A DNA stretch of 64,000 nt from Phytopseudomonas seleniipraecipitans (GTDB taxonomy: Bacteria; Pseudomonadota; Gammaproteobacteria; Pseudomonadales; Pseudomonadaceae): NCBI RefSeq assembly GCF_900102335.1, contig NZ_FNBM01000001.1, positions 954,283-1,018,282 on the forward strand. The letters are read 5' to 3'. The translations under genes were made by a program, and so were the position numbers. Below, in pieces: positions 25,432 through 34,860 of the stretch (within the stretch, counting starts at the first letter, position 1; each line of letters opens with the position of its first letter). The notes beneath the pieces were generated by a model. That model was not told the DNA's origin. It saw only the letters and a program-made list of their open reading frames with translations, and made no database searches.

Positions 25432-26440
25432 CAACCGTTCCACCGCCAAGATGAGCAAGGTCGAAAAGGCCGCGATTCTTCTGCTGTCGCTCGGTGAAAC
25501 CGATGCGGCCCAAGTGCTTCGTCATTTGGGGCCCAAGGAAGTGCAGCGCGTGGGTGTGGCTATGGCCGGCATGCGCAACATTCATCGCGAGCAGGTCGAG
25601 CAGGTAATGGGCGAGTTCGTCGAAACCGTCGGCGACCAGACCAGCCTTGGCGTAGGCGCCGACGGCTATATCCGCAAGATGCTCACCCAGGCACTCGGCG
25701 AAGACAAAGCCGGCAACCTGATCGACCGCATCCTGCTGGGCGGCAGCACCAGTGGCCTGGACAGCCTGAAATGGATGGAACCACGCGCTGTGGCTGACGT
25801 GATCCGCTACGAGCACCCGCAGATTCAGGCCATTGTGGTGGCTTACCTCGACCCGGATCAGGCGGGCGAAGTATTGGGGCATTTCGACCACAAGGTTCGC
25901 CTGGATATCGTCCTGCGCGTGTCCTCGTTGAACACCGTACAGCCGGCGGCGCTCAAGGAACTCAATCTGATTCTCGAGAAACAGTTCTCCGGGAACTCCA
26001 ACACCACCCGTGCGACCATGGGCGGCGTGAAGCGCGCTGCCGATATCATGAACTACCTCGACAGCTCGGTTGAAGGGCAACTGATGGACTCGATCCGCGA
26101 GCTTGACGAAGATTTGTCATCGCAGATCGAAGACCTGATGTTCGTCTTCGACAACCTGGCCGATGTCGACGACCGTGGCATCCAGGCGCTGCTGCGCGAG
26201 GTGTCTTCCGATGTGCTGGTGCTGGCGCTGAAAGGTGCAGACGAAGCCATCAAGGAAAAGGTCTTCAAGAACATGTCCAAGCGCGCTGCTGAATTGCTGC
26301 GTGATGATCTCGAGGCAAAAGGCCCGGTACGCGTCAGCGACGTCGAGACCGCCCAGAAGGAAATCCTCACCATCGCCCGGCGTATGGCCGAGGCGGGCGA
26401 AATCGTCTTGGGTGGCAAGGGCGGCGAGGAGATGGTTTAA
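25424..26440 (+). CDS. fliG: Flagellar motor switch protein FliG
   Basis: The protein has 338 residues. It binds FliF at its N-terminus and FliM in the middle, and meets the stators through the C-terminal charged helix. The torque region is visible as DDRGIQALLREVSSDVL...KGADEAIKEKVFKNMSKRAAELL. The sequence is close to Pseudomonas FliG throughout. ATG 25424 (MNDNRSTAKMSK) matches the family start better than the ATG two codons earlier. Its beginning lies within the end of fliF (ATGAATGA), so translation is coupled. Confidence 0.96.
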   Translation: MNDNRSTAKMSKVEKAAILLLSLGETDAAQVLRHLGPKEVQRVGVAMAGMRNIHREQVEQVMGEFVETVGDQTSLGVGADGYIRKMLTQALGEDKAGNLIDRILLGGSTSGLDSLKWMEPRAVADVIRYEHPQIQAIVVAYLDPDQAGEVLGHFDHKVRLDIVLRVSSLNTVQPAALKELNLILEKQFSGNSNTTRATMGGVKRAADIMNYLDSSVEGQLMDSIRELDEDLSSQIEDLMFVFDNLADVDDRGIQALLREVSSDVLVLALKGADEAIKEKVFKNMSKRAAELLRDDLEAKGPVRVSDVETAQKEILTIARRMAEAGEIVLGGKGGEEMV

Positions 26441-26443
26441 CCC

Positions 26444-27229
26444 ATGGCCGAAAAGGAACCTGCCAGCGAGTTGATTCGCGCCAAAGACCTTGGCAGCGTC
26501 AATCGCTGGTCACTGCCCAGTTTCGACGAGCACGTCGATGAACCCGAGCAGGAGCAGCCGGTCGCCGAACCGGCTGCTCCTGCTGCCGTTGCGCCGCAAG
26601 AAAGCGAAGAGGTCGCGCTCGAGGATGTCAAACCCTTGACACTCGACGAACTCGAAGCGATTCGCCAGGACGCCTACAACGAAGGTTTCGCCACTGGGGA
26701 AAAAGACGGTTTCCGCGCGGGGCAGTTAAAGGCCAAGCAGGAAGCGGACGCAGCGCTCGCGGCTCGGGTCACTGCGCTCGAGCAGGTCATGAGCCATCTA
26801 TTCGAGCCGATCGCCGAGCAGGATCAGCAGCTCGAAGTGGCACTGGTCGCTCTGGTCGGGCAGATTTCCCGCGAGGTCATTCAGCGCGAAGTGAGCCGCG
26901 ACTCCAGCCAGATTCGCCAAGTGCTGCGTGAAGCCCTCAAACTGCTACCGATGGGCGCGGAAAATATCCGCATCCACCTTAATCCGCAGGACTTCGAGCT
27001 GGTCAAGGCGCTACGTGACCGCCACGAGGAAAGCTGGCGGATTCTTGAGGATGAGGGTTTGCTGCCCGGCGGCTGCCGTGTCGAGACTGAGCACAGCCGC
27101 ATTGATGCCAGCGTAGAGACACGTTTGAGCCAGGCGCTCAAGCAGCTCTTCGAGCAGCAACGCGAAAACGCGACCACGCCTCGCGCTGCCGATATGCAGA
27201 TCGACCTGGATGACACCCATGCGCCTTGA
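26444..27229 (+). CDS. fliH: Flagellar export ATPase regulator FliH
   Basis: The protein has 261 residues. The N-terminus is acidic and Pro/Ala/Glu-rich. The middle carries a coiled coil (around [31 protein letters not shown], which includes the GxxxG-type helix repeats typical of FliH). The C-terminal domain ([20 protein letters not shown]..., then [12 protein letters not shown]) binds FliI. It holds the ATPase at the export gate and C-ring through FliN. Its end overlaps fliI by 11 bases. Confidence 0.93.
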   Translation: MAEKEPASELIRAKDLGSVNRWSLPSFDEHVDEPEQEQPVAEPAAPAAVAPQESEEVALEDVKPLTLDELEAIRQDAYNEGFATGEKDGFRAGQLKAKQEADAALAARVTALEQVMSHLFEPIAEQDQQLEVALVALVGQISREVIQREVSRDSSQIRQVLREALKLLPMGAENIRIHLNPQDFELVKALRDRHEESWRILEDEGLLPGGCRVETEHSRIDASVETRLSQALKQLFEQQRENATTPRAADMQIDLDDTHAP

Positions 27230-28577
27230 GCGCATCAGTTTTGCCCGCCGCATGGAAGGCTACGGTGAGGCGGTGAAACTGCCCACCCAGCCTATCGTTG
27301 AAGGTCGGCTGTTGCGCATGGTTGGCCTCACCCTGGAAGCCGAAGGCCTGCGCGCGGCCCTTGGCAGCCGCTGCTTGGTGATCAACGATGACAGTTATCA
27401 CCCGGTGCAGGTCGAGGCCGAAGTGATGGGCTTTTCCTCCGGCAAGATCTATCTGATGCCGGTCGGCAGCCTGGCGGGCATCGCGCCGGGTGCCCGTGTG
27501 GTGCCACTGCCTGATACCGGGCGTCTGCCGATGGGTATGTCGATGCTCGGCCGCGTGCTCGACGGCGCCGGTCGCGCCCTAGATGGCAAGGGGGGTATGA
27601 AAGCCGAAGACTGGGTGCCGATGGACGGCCCGACAATCAACCCGCTCAAGCGTCATCCCATCAGCGAACCGCTGGATGTCGGCATCCGCAGCATCAATGG
27701 TCTGCTCACTGTTGGCCGTGGCCAGCGGCTCGGCTTGTTTGCCGGTACTGGCGTCGGCAAGTCGGTATTGCTGGGCATGATGACGCGCTTCACCGAAGCC
27801 GAGATCATCGTGGTGGGCCTGATCGGCGAGCGTGGCCGCGAGGTGAAGGAATTCATCGACGAGATTCTTGGTAAGGAGGGCATCAAGCGTTCGGTCGTGG
27901 TGGCATCGCCTGCTGACGATGCGCCACTGATGCGCTTGCGCGCGGCGATGTACTGCACGCGAATTGCCGAATACTTCCGCGACAAGGGCAAGAACGTCCT
28001 GCTGCTGATGGACTCATTGACCCGTTTCGCCCAGGCACAACGGGAAATTGCCCTGGCTATTGGCGAGCCGCCGGCGACCAAAGGCTATCCACCTTCAGTG
28101 TTCGCCAAGCTGCCACGACTGGTGGAGCGGGCGGGTAACGCCGAGGAGGGCGGTGGCTCGATCACGGCGTTCTATACCGTGCTGTCGGAGGGCGATGATC
28201 AGCAGGACCCTATCGCCGACGCCGCCCGTGGCGTACTCGACGGCCACTTCGTGCTATCCCGACGCCTGGCCGAAGAGGGTCATTACCCCGCGATCGACAT
28301 CGAAGCATCGATCAGCCGGGTGATGCCGCAGGTGGTCAGTGCGGAACACATGCGTAACGCGCAGCGCTTCAAGCAGCTGTGGTCGCGTTATCAGCAGAGC
28401 CGTGACCTGATCAGCGTGGGCGCCTATGTGCCGGGTGGTGATGCCGATACTGATCTGGCCATCGCTCGCCAGCCGGTGATGGTGCGTTACCTGCGCCAGA
28501 GCCTGGGAGAAAGCGAAAGCCTGGACGGCAGCCGTGATCTGCTGGCCGCGGTTTTGAATCCTTCTTTGGCGCCTTAA
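27219..28577 (+). CDS. fliI: Flagellum-specific export ATPase FliI
   Basis: The protein has 452 residues and belongs to the F1-like ATPase group. Walker A is [15 protein letters not shown], Walker B is [19 protein letters not shown], and the glutamate switch region is [15 protein letters not shown]. It forms a hexamer with FliH and FliJ and drives export of rod, hook and filament subunits. The Pseudomonas start [11 protein letters not shown] corresponds to ATG 27219. An in-frame ATG three codons upstream is less likely. Confidence 0.96.
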   Translation: MRLERISFARRMEGYGEAVKLPTQPIVEGRLLRMVGLTLEAEGLRAALGSRCLVINDDSYHPVQVEAEVMGFSSGKIYLMPVGSLAGIAPGARVVPLPDTGRLPMGMSMLGRVLDGAGRALDGKGGMKAEDWVPMDGPTINPLKRHPISEPLDVGIRSINGLLTVGRGQRLGLFAGTGVGKSVLLGMMTRFTEAEIIVVGLIGERGREVKEFIDEILGKEGIKRSVVVASPADDAPLMRLRAAMYCTRIAEYFRDKGKNVLLLMDSLTRFAQAQREIALAIGEPPATKGYPPSVFAKLPRLVERAGNAEEGGGSITAFYTVLSEGDDQQDPIADAARGVLDGHFVLSRRLAEEGHYPAIDIEASISRVMPQVVSAEHMRNAQRFKQLWSRYQQSRDLISVGAYVPGGDADTDLAIARQPVMVRYLRQSLGESESLDGSRDLLAAVLNPSLAP

Positions 28578-28580
28578 CCT

Positions 28581-29033
28581 GTGGCCACGAGCCGCGCCGC
28601 GCGGTTGGCGCCTGTCGTCGAAATGGCTCAAAAGGCCGAGCGCGAGGCCGCCCTGCAACTGGGGCGTGCCCAAGGCATGCTCGGACAGGCTCAGGCCAAA
28701 CTGACGGATCTGGAAACCTACCTGCACGGTTATCAGCAGCAATGGATCAACGAAGGGCAGCATGGTGTGTCGGGCCAGTGGCTGATGAATTATCAGCGTT
28801 TCCTGTCGCAGCTCGATGTGGCCATCGCTCAGCAACAGCAGGCGGTGACCTGGCACCGTAATAATCTGGATAAGGTGCGTGAGGTCTGGCAGCAACGCTA
28901 CGCTCGCCTTGAAGGGCTGCGCAAGCTGGTGCAGCGCTACGTTGACGAAGCGCGCCTGGCCGAGGACAAGCGCGAGCAAAAGCTGCTCGACGAACTTTCT
29001 CAGCGCATACCGCGGCGCGATTCCCACGAATGA
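28581..29033 (+). CDS. fliJ: Flagellar export chaperone FliJ
   Basis: The protein has 150 residues, almost entirely a two-stranded antiparallel coiled coil, as in FliJ and the gamma subunit of F1. Helices are rich in Ala, Gln, Arg and Glu, with the C-terminus DELSQRIPRRDSHE. It sits in the centre of the FliI hexamer and cycles chaperones. The start is GTG at 28581, three bases after the fliI stop. The last gene of the fliE operon proper. Confidence 0.92.
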   Translation: MATSRAARLAPVVEMAQKAEREAALQLGRAQGMLGQAQAKLTDLETYLHGYQQQWINEGQHGVSGQWLMNYQRFLSQLDVAIAQQQQAVTWHRNNLDKVREVWQQRYARLEGLRKLVQRYVDEARLAEDKREQKLLDELSQRIPRRDSHE

Positions 29034-29241
29034 TGGTTGCCGCTGAGGCAGGCTAGTGCTACATGTTCATAGGCCGGAATTCAGTTGCTGGAGAGCGAAC
29101 TGGGCAGGGTCAGGAAAAACAGGTGAGACACCGCGCCGCGGCATGGGTCAACAAGGTATCGCCTGCTTAATCAGGACAGGCTTCGCCAAGTTGGTCCGTT
29201 TATGCGGTCTGGCGGGTTTCCCGGATCTCAAGGAGTGTTTC

Positions 29242-29547
29242 ATGCCCATCACCTCGCTGCCTTCGGAAGACGGGCAAGAGTTGACCATCACCATTCAAGG
29301 CCGCTTCGATTTTGGCGCGCACCAGGAGTTTCGTCGCGCCTACGAGCGCGTCGATATTCGTCCAAAGCGCTACTCGGTAGACCTCAAGGGGACGACCTAT
29401 CTCGACAGTTCTGCGCTCGGTATGCTGCTGCTTTTGCGTGACCATGCAGGCGGTGACCGCGCGCAGATTCGCTTGCTCAATTGCAACGCCGACGTGCGCA
29501 AGATTCTCTCCATCTCCAATTTCGAACAGCTTTTTCAGATCGTCTGA
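29242..29547 (+). CDS. hsbA: HsbA anti-sigma-factor antagonist (STAS domain)
   Basis: The protein has 101 residues in a single STAS domain. The phosphorylatable serine lies in TTYLDSSALGMLLL (Ser56, matching the site in P. aeruginosa HsbA). HsbA is controlled by HsbR. Unphosphorylated or phosphorylated, it partners with FlgM or with a diguanylate cyclase to tune motility against surface growth. ATG 29242 has AAGGAG upstream. A ~210-bp gene-free gap separates it from fliJ, so it may have its own promoter, although none was clear. Confidence 0.92.
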   Translation: MPITSLPSEDGQELTITIQGRFDFGAHQEFRRAYERVDIRPKRYSVDLKGTTYLDSSALGMLLLLRDHAGGDRAQIRLLNCNADVRKILSISNFEQLFQIV

Positions 29548-29553
29548 AGCGCG

Positions 29554-31248
29554 ATGAACGCTTCCTACCTCACCATCCTGATCGCTGAGGACAGCCCCAG
29601 CGACCGCATGCTGCTATCGACCATCGTCGCGCGACAGGGGCATCGGGTGCTGTCGGCCAGTGACGGTCTTGAGGCGGTTGCGTTGTTCGAGTCGCAGCGT
29701 CCGCAGCTGGTTTTGATGGATGCGCTGATGCCGGTGATGGATGGCTTCGAGGCGGCTCGGCGAATCAAGGCGATGGCCGGCGATGCGATGGTGCCGATCA
29801 TTTTTCTCACTTCCCTGAGCGAGGACGAAGCGCTGGTTCGCTGCCTCGAGGCGGGCGGCGATGATTTTCTCGCCAAGCCTTACAGTCGGGTGATTCTCGA
29901 GGCCAAGATCAACGCGATGGATCGGCTGCGGCGCCTGCATCAGGAGGTGCTGCAGCAGCGCGATCAGATCGCGCGGCATAACGAGTATCTGCTCAACGAG
30001 CAGCAAGTGGCCAAAGCGGTTTTCGATAAAGTGGCGCATTCCGGCTGCCTGGGTGCCGGTAATATCCGCTACCTGCAATCACCCTATGCGCTGTTCAACG
30101 GCGATCTGCTGCTGGCAGCGTTCCATCCGAGTGGCGATATGCATGTGCTGCTCGGTGACTTCACCGGCCACGGCCTCCCGGCGGCGATCGGCGCGATGCC
30201 GCTGGCTGATGTGTTTTACCGCATGACTGGCAAAGGCCACTCGCTGGCTGAAATCCTCCATGAAAGTAATGCCAAGCTGCGCCGTATTCTGCCGCGTGGG
30301 GTGTTCTGCTGTGCGACGGTGCTGAACATCAGCTTCCGTCGGCAAACGGTGGAGTTCTGGGGTGGCGGTCTGCCGGATGGCTACATCTTGCGCAAGGACG
30401 GCGAGCGACTTCCCCTGGTGTCTCGCCACCTGCCACTCGGCGTGCTCGAGCCTGATCGCTTTCACGATGGCTACGAGGCACATCCATTGGCGCTCGGCGA
30501 CCGGGTATTCCTGCTGTCCGACGGGGTGCTGGAGGCGCGCAACGAGCACGAGCAGCTGTTTGGTGAGCAGCGCCTGCTCGATGTGCTCGACAACGGCCAC
30601 CCGCCAGCGGCGTTGTTTGACGAGATTCAGCAGGCCTTGCAGCGGTTCCATGGCGAAGCGCGTGACGATGTCAGCCTGGTCGAAGTGACTATGGTCGAAG
30701 ACAGCGCCGTAAACCGACCGCCTCTTTCCCAGGGCGAGTGGCGCGCAGGGCCCGAGCAGTGGTCGGCGCGTTTCGATTTCCGAGGGCGGACTTTGCGCGA
30801 CTTCTACCCATTGCCGTACCTGCTGCAGCTACTGCTGGAGGTGCCGGGTTTGCGCGGGCAGGGTGGCAACCTCTACAGCGTGCTTTGTGAGCTGTACACC
30901 AACGCATTGGAGCATGGTGTGCTCGGGCTGGACTCGGGTTTGAAACGCGATGCCACCGGCTTCTCCAACTACTACCGACAACGCGCCGAGCGCCTGGATA
31001 CGCTGCTCGACGGATGTGTCAGCATCGGCTTCGAGACCCGTCGCGAAGCCAGTGGCGGTCGGTTGACGCTGACCGTTGAGGATAGCGGTGCCGGTTTCGA
31101 TGCCGAGGCGATGCTAAGCCACCCGCATGCGGCGCAAGGTTTCAGCGGGCGGGGCATGAGCCTGGTTCGCGAACTGAGTGACCAGTGCAGCTGGTCGCCA
31201 GACGGGCGTCGGGTCAGTGTGGAGTTCTCGTGGCCTGCCGAGGCATAA
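29554..31248 (+). CDS. hsbR: HsbR response regulator with PP2C phosphatase and kinase-like domain
   Basis: The protein has 564 residues in three parts. Residues 1-125 are a receiver domain with the phospho-acceptor Asp56 in LVLMDALMP. Residues ~180-385 are a SpoIIE/PP2C-type Ser phosphatase (GDFTGHGLPAAIGAMPLADVF, then DDVSLVEV). Residues ~430-560 are an HATPase of the anti-sigma kinase type (N-box CELYTNALEHG, G-boxes DSGAGFD and GRGMSLVREL). It can dephosphorylate or phosphorylate HsbA depending on its own phosphorylation by HptB. It starts six bases after hsbA. Confidence 0.93.
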   Translation: MNASYLTILIAEDSPSDRMLLSTIVARQGHRVLSASDGLEAVALFESQRPQLVLMDALMPVMDGFEAARRIKAMAGDAMVPIIFLTSLSEDEALVRCLEAGGDDFLAKPYSRVILEAKINAMDRLRRLHQEVLQQRDQIARHNEYLLNEQQVAKAVFDKVAHSGCLGAGNIRYLQSPYALFNGDLLLAAFHPSGDMHVLLGDFTGHGLPAAIGAMPLADVFYRMTGKGHSLAEILHESNAKLRRILPRGVFCCATVLNISFRRQTVEFWGGGLPDGYILRKDGERLPLVSRHLPLGVLEPDRFHDGYEAHPLALGDRVFLLSDGVLEARNEHEQLFGEQRLLDVLDNGHPPAALFDEIQQALQRFHGEARDDVSLVEVTMVEDSAVNRPPLSQGEWRAGPEQWSARFDFRGRTLRDFYPLPYLLQLLLEVPGLRGQGGNLYSVLCELYTNALEHGVLGLDSGLKRDATGFSNYYRQRAERLDTLLDGCVSIGFETRREASGGRLTLTVEDSGAGFDAEAMLSHPHAAQGFSGRGMSLVRELSDQCSWSPDGRRVSVEFSWPAEA

Positions 31249-31337
31249 TCTGACCCACTGGTACGTTATTCGGCCATCCCGGCACACGATGCGTATCAGC
31301 GACGGTGAGCTGCCGTCAGGCTGGCCTGGAGCTTAGG

Positions 31338-31694
31338 GTGTCCGACAATCATCTCGATCACGCCGTGCTGGTGACCCTGCAGGACATCATGGAGGACGAG
31401 TATCCCGTGCTGCTGGATACCTTCATTACCGATTCTGAGGAGCGCCTACGTCTTTTGCAGCACGCCGAGCAGAATCAGGACGCGCAGGCTATGCGCCATG
31501 CGGCTCACAGCTTCAAAGGCAGCTGCAGCAACATGGGTGCCGGGGCACTGGCCGAATCCTGCCGCGAACTCGAGGAGCTGGCTCGCCGTGGTGAATTGGG
31601 CGCGTCTGCGACGCTGATAGGGCGCATCAACGGCCAATTTGCCATCGTACGCACGTTGCTCAACACCGAGCGCCAACGGTTTATCCGCGGTTAA
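31338..31694 (+). CDS. hptB: HptB histidine phosphotransfer protein
   Basis: The protein has 118 residues forming a four-helix Hpt domain. The phospho-histidine is His57 in AAHSFKGSCSNMGA. HptB collects phosphate from hybrid sensor kinases of the Gac network and passes it to HsbR. The GTG start at 31338 is supported by GGAG six bases upstream and by the family N-terminus. A longer open frame upstream does not look coding. Confidence 0.92.
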   Translation: MSDNHLDHAVLVTLQDIMEDEYPVLLDTFITDSEERLRLLQHAEQNQDAQAMRHAAHSFKGSCSNMGAGALAESCRELEELARRGELGASATLIGRINGQFAIVRTLLNTERQRFIRG

Positions 31695-31712
31695 TCTGTC
31701 TGCTTGAAAAGT

Positions 31713-31729
31713 TGGCCCGCGCCTTGCTT
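31713..31729 (+). promoter_or_regulatory. Sigma-54 promoter of fliK
   Basis: TTGGCCCG-CGCC-TTGCT has GG-N10-GC spacing and both flanks close to the RpoN consensus. It is 37 bases before the fliK ATG. Confidence 0.8.
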
Positions 31730-31766
31730 GCGCTATGGTCACGAATCACTCAAGCGGAGAGCATTC

Positions 31767-33038
31767 ATGCCCGTTGCCCCCGATCTGCTGCTTACGCCTG
31801 CAGCCCCTGTAAAGCCCAAGGCACCCGCGGCAAACACCGCGCAGAACAAGGCCGAGCCGCGCAAGCAGGAGGCTTCCAGCTTCTCGCAGGTCTATGCCAA
31901 AGAGCGTCAGGCCAAGGCTGCCGAGCGGCAGGATAACGCTGCCAAGAGCGCTCGGGACAGCAAAGCCGAGCCGCAGGAAAGCGCCAGTAGTCCGGCGCCG
32001 ACCGCCGATCAGACGCCTGTAGTTGCCGAAAGCGGCAAGGACTTGCCAGTCGATTCAGCGGGTGAAGATGCCGTTGTCGATCCGTTGCTGATGCTCGGTC
32101 TGTTCGAGCCTCAGCCCGTGGTGGATGTTGTCGATCCCGAGCTGCAGACCCAGGCGGCCGCGTCGACCAGCCTGATTGGATCGGCACCCGCGAGCATGAC
32201 CGAAGCCAGCTTCGATCCCGAGATTGACGCACTCAACCAATTGCCGGCCGTGCGTTTGGCGATGGATATCGGTGCGCAGGAAAAAGCTGCCCAACAAGCT
32301 GCAACCTCGGGCGGTAATGCCGCGACGTCTTCGTCGGCCAGCAGTGGCCAGGCGTTTGCCAGTGCTATGGCAGCGATGGGCATGAAGTCGACGGAAATTG
32401 ATGTTGCCACTGGCGACACCACCGAGCTGCCGGTACTCGAGCTGAGCACCGAAGGCCTGGAGGCGCTGAAGGAAAGCTCGGCAGGTACCGCGCCTGAGCA
32501 GTTCGTCAGCAAGCTGAGTGCGCTGAGCCAGGCAATCGGTCAGCAAACGTCCCAGGTCGCGCGGACACCGCTGGTACCGGGGCAGCCCGTGGCCATGCAG
32601 CAGGCCGGCTGGAGCGAGGGCGTGGTCGACAAGGTGATGTGGATGTCCAGCCAGAATCTCAAGTCCGCTGAAATCCAGCTCGACCCCGCCGAGCTTGGTC
32701 GTCTGGATGTGCGCATCAGCCTGAATCAGGACCAGACACAGATCAGCTTTGCCAGCGCCCACCCAGGCGTGCGCGAGGCGCTGGAAAGCCAGGTGCACCG
32801 CCTGCGAGAAATGTTCAACCAGCAAGGCATGGACCTTGCCGATGTGAATGTCTCCGACCAATCCCAGGGCCGAGCGTGGCAAGGGCAGGGCCAGGAAGGC
32901 GACGGTCGCAGTCGTGATGGGCGGCTTGTGGATGATGGTGTCGCAGGTTCCGGTGACGAAGAACGGGTGATCGGTAGTGTCGAGCTGCGCGATCCCGCTC
33001 AAGGCACTGGCCGCGGCATGGTCGACTACTACGCCTGA
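31767..33038 (+). CDS. fliK: Flagellar hook-length control protein FliK
   Basis: The protein has 423 residues. The long N-terminal part is low in complexity and rich in Ala, Gln, Ser and Pro, as expected for the molecular ruler. The C-terminal FliK_C domain (about residues 285-375) holds WMSSQNLKSAEIQLDPAELGRLDVRI, given here only by its ends, and ASAHPGVREALESQVHRLRE. This domain contacts FlhB to switch export from hook to filament. The start is ATG 31767, just after a strong sigma-54 box, so fliK is its own transcription unit. Confidence 0.92.
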   Translation: MPVAPDLLLTPAAPVKPKAPAANTAQNKAEPRKQEASSFSQVYAKERQAKAAERQDNAAKSARDSKAEPQESASSPAPTADQTPVVAESGKDLPVDSAGEDAVVDPLLMLGLFEPQPVVDVVDPELQTQAAASTSLIGSAPASMTEASFDPEIDALNQLPAVRLAMDIGAQEKAAQQAATSGGNAATSSSASSGQAFASAMAAMGMKSTEIDVATGDTTELPVLELSTEGLEALKESSAGTAPEQFVSKLSALSQAIGQQTSQVARTPLVPGQPVAMQQAGWSEGVVDKVMWMSSQNLKSAEIQLDPAELGRLDVRISLNQDQTQISFASAHPGVREALESQVHRLREMFNQQGMDLADVNVSDQSQGRAWQGQGQEGDGRSRDGRLVDDGVAGSGDEERVIGSVELRDPAQGTGRGMVDYYA

Positions 33039-33102
33039 TGATCGGCTTGGTTTGTTGGCGCGAGGGGGCGTGACGGCTTACCGCGATGCTGTGTTCTAGA
33101 CT

Positions 33103-33141
33103 TCACCCTGCCCGAGCTTATCGGTCAGGGTGATTTCGTTT
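33103..33141 (+). terminator. Terminator between fliK and fliL
   Basis: TCACCCTG (33103-33110) pairs with CAGGGTGA (33126-33133) and is followed by TTTCGTTTC. It lies 65 bases past the fliK stop. Confidence 0.7.
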
Positions 33142-33218
33142 CTGGCCCAGCGCTCGCCGCAGCCATGGTGCTTTCGCGTACCATGTGCGCCCATAGCGAT
33201 TGCGCCACTGCTGATCAA

Positions 33219-33235
33219 CTGGCATAACACTTGCT
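33219..33235 (+). promoter_or_regulatory. Sigma-54 promoter of the fliL operon
   Basis: CTGGCATA-ACAC-TTGCT has the GG-N10-GC spacing and lies 51 bases before the fliL ATG. It should drive fliLMNOPQR-flhB. Confidence 0.85.
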
Positions 33236-33285
33236 CTTAACTCTTTGAAAGCGGAGGAATCTCCGCCTCGTGACGGATTTTTGGC

Positions 33286-33810
33286 ATGGCTAAGAAGAAC
33301 GCCCCACCCGCTGCAGCTGCCGAGGCAGGCAGCAAGCCGCCTGGCAAGATGAAGCTCATCATCGTGATCGTCCTCGTACTGCTAGTGGCGGTAGGCGCGT
33401 CGATTGGCGGGACGTGGTTCTTTCTCAGCAAGGACGCACCCAAGGAAGACGCCGCTCACGAGCAGGCGGAGCATGCCGCACCGGTTAAACAGCCCGCTAT
33501 TTACGAAGAGCTGACGCCAGCCTTCGTGGTCAATTTCACCCAGAATGGCAGGGCGCGCTACATGCAGGTCAGTGTCGCGCTGATGACGCGTGACCAGGCT
33601 GGGCTAGACGCCTTGAAGGTGCACATGCCGGTGCTGCGCAACAACCTGGTGATGCTGTTCTCCGGCCAGGACTTCGCCACGCTGGTTACTCCGGTCGGCA
33701 AGGAAATGCTGCGTCAGCAGGCAACGGCCAGTGTGCAGCAACTGGCCGAAAAGGAGACGGGTAAAGTCACCGTCGAGCAGGTGCTGTTCACCAACCTCGT
33801 GTTGCAATAG
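33286..33810 (+). CDS. fliL: Flagellar basal body-associated protein FliL
   Basis: The protein has 174 residues. After a Lys/Pro/Ala-rich cytoplasmic start comes a single membrane span (about residues 24-46). The periplasmic domain follows, with YEELTPAFVVNF and VRNNLVMLFS-like helices (LRNNLVMLFSGQDF). FliL surrounds the stator units and supports torque. It is the first gene of the sigma-54-driven fliLMNOPQR-flhB operon, 15 bases before fliM. Confidence 0.93.
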   Translation: MAKKNAPPAAAAEAGSKPPGKMKLIIVIVLVLLVAVGASIGGTWFFLSKDAPKEDAAHEQAEHAAPVKQPAIYEELTPAFVVNFTQNGRARYMQVSVALMTRDQAGLDALKVHMPVLRNNLVMLFSGQDFATLVTPVGKEMLRQQATASVQQLAEKETGKVTVEQVLFTNLVLQ

Positions 33811-33825
33811 GGCAGGAGTTCAATA

Positions 33826-34797
33826 ATGGCTGTGCAAGACCTGCTATCCCAGGACGAGATCGATGCGCTGTTGCATGGCGTCGATGACGGCCTGGTGGAC
33901 ACCGAGGAGTTCGTCGAGCCGGGTACCGTCAAAGGCTACGACCTGAGCAGTCAGGATCGAATCGTCCGCGGTCGCATGCCGACTCTGGAAATGATCAATG
34001 AGCGCTTTGCGCGCTATACCCGCATCAGCATGTTCAACCTCCTGCGGCGCTCTGCCGATGTCGCTGTAGGTGGCGTGCAGGTGATGAAGTTCGGCGAATA
34101 CGTTCATTCACTGTACGTGCCGACCAGCCTCAATCTGGTGAAGATGAAACCGCTACGCGGTACCGGCCTGTTCATTCTCGACGCGAAGCTGGTGTTCAAA
34201 CTCGTCGATAACTTCTTTGGCGGGGACGGCCGTCACGCCAAGATCGAAGGCCGCGAATTCACCCCCACCGAGTTGCGTGTGGTGCGCATGGTGCTCGATC
34301 AGGCATTCGTCGACTTGCGCGAAGCCTGGGCGGCGGTCATGGACATCAACTTCGAGTATGTCGGCTCCGAAGTGAACCCGGCGCTGGCCAACATCGTCAG
34401 CCCCAGTGAAGTAATCGTCGTCTCGACCTTTCACATCGAACTCGATGGCGGTGGCGGCGACCTGCATATCACCATGCCGTACGCGATGGTCGAGCCGATT
34501 CGCGAGATGCTGGACGCCGGCTTCCAGTCCGATGTCGATGATCAGGACGAGCGCTGGGGCAAGGCGCTTCGAGAAGACATCCTCGACGTCAAGGTGCCGC
34601 TCAGCGCGAGCGTCGCGAAGCGCCAACTCAAGGTACGCGACATTTTGCACATGCAGCCCGGCGACGTGATCCCGGTGGAGTTGCCGGAGCACATGGTGCT
34701 GCGTGCCAATGGCGTGCCGTCCTTCAAGGTGAAGCTTGGCTCGCACAAAGGCAACTTGTCATTGCAGGTGCTCGATCCGATCCAGACCCACCGTTAG
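33826..34797 (+). CDS. fliM: Flagellar motor switch protein FliM
   Basis: The protein has 323 residues. The N-terminal CheY-P-binding motif is LLSQDEIDALLHG. The CheC-like middle domain follows, with MKPLRGTGLFILDAKLVFKL and the FliG-binding GGDGRHAKIEG loop. The C-terminal SpoA domain ends near LDPIQTHR. It forms the central wall of the C-ring and changes rotation direction when CheY-P binds. Confidence 0.97.
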   Translation: MAVQDLLSQDEIDALLHGVDDGLVDTEEFVEPGTVKGYDLSSQDRIVRGRMPTLEMINERFARYTRISMFNLLRRSADVAVGGVQVMKFGEYVHSLYVPTSLNLVKMKPLRGTGLFILDAKLVFKLVDNFFGGDGRHAKIEGREFTPTELRVVRMVLDQAFVDLREAWAAVMDINFEYVGSEVNPALANIVSPSEVIVVSTFHIELDGGGGDLHITMPYAMVEPIREMLDAGFQSDVDDQDERWGKALREDILDVKVPLSASVAKRQLKVRDILHMQPGDVIPVELPEHMVLRANGVPSFKVKLGSHKGNLSLQVLDPIQTHR

Positions 34798-34810
34798 TCA
34801 TATTTTTCGT

Positions 34811-34827
34811 CAGGCGCACAGCGCCTG
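34811..34827. other. Hairpin in the fliM-fliN gap
   Basis: CAGGCGC-ACA-GCGCCTG is a perfect 7-bp stem 14 bases after the fliM stop. It could slow RNA decay or mildly attenuate transcription. No T-run follows. Confidence 0.4.
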
Positions 34828-34860
34828 GCCCAACTGATAACCGCCAGCCGAGGTTGAACG

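Noticed and set aside
32055..33002. A 315-codon open frame antisense to fliK
   Set aside because: It lies fully within fliK on the other strand, has no ribosome site and no recognisable motif.
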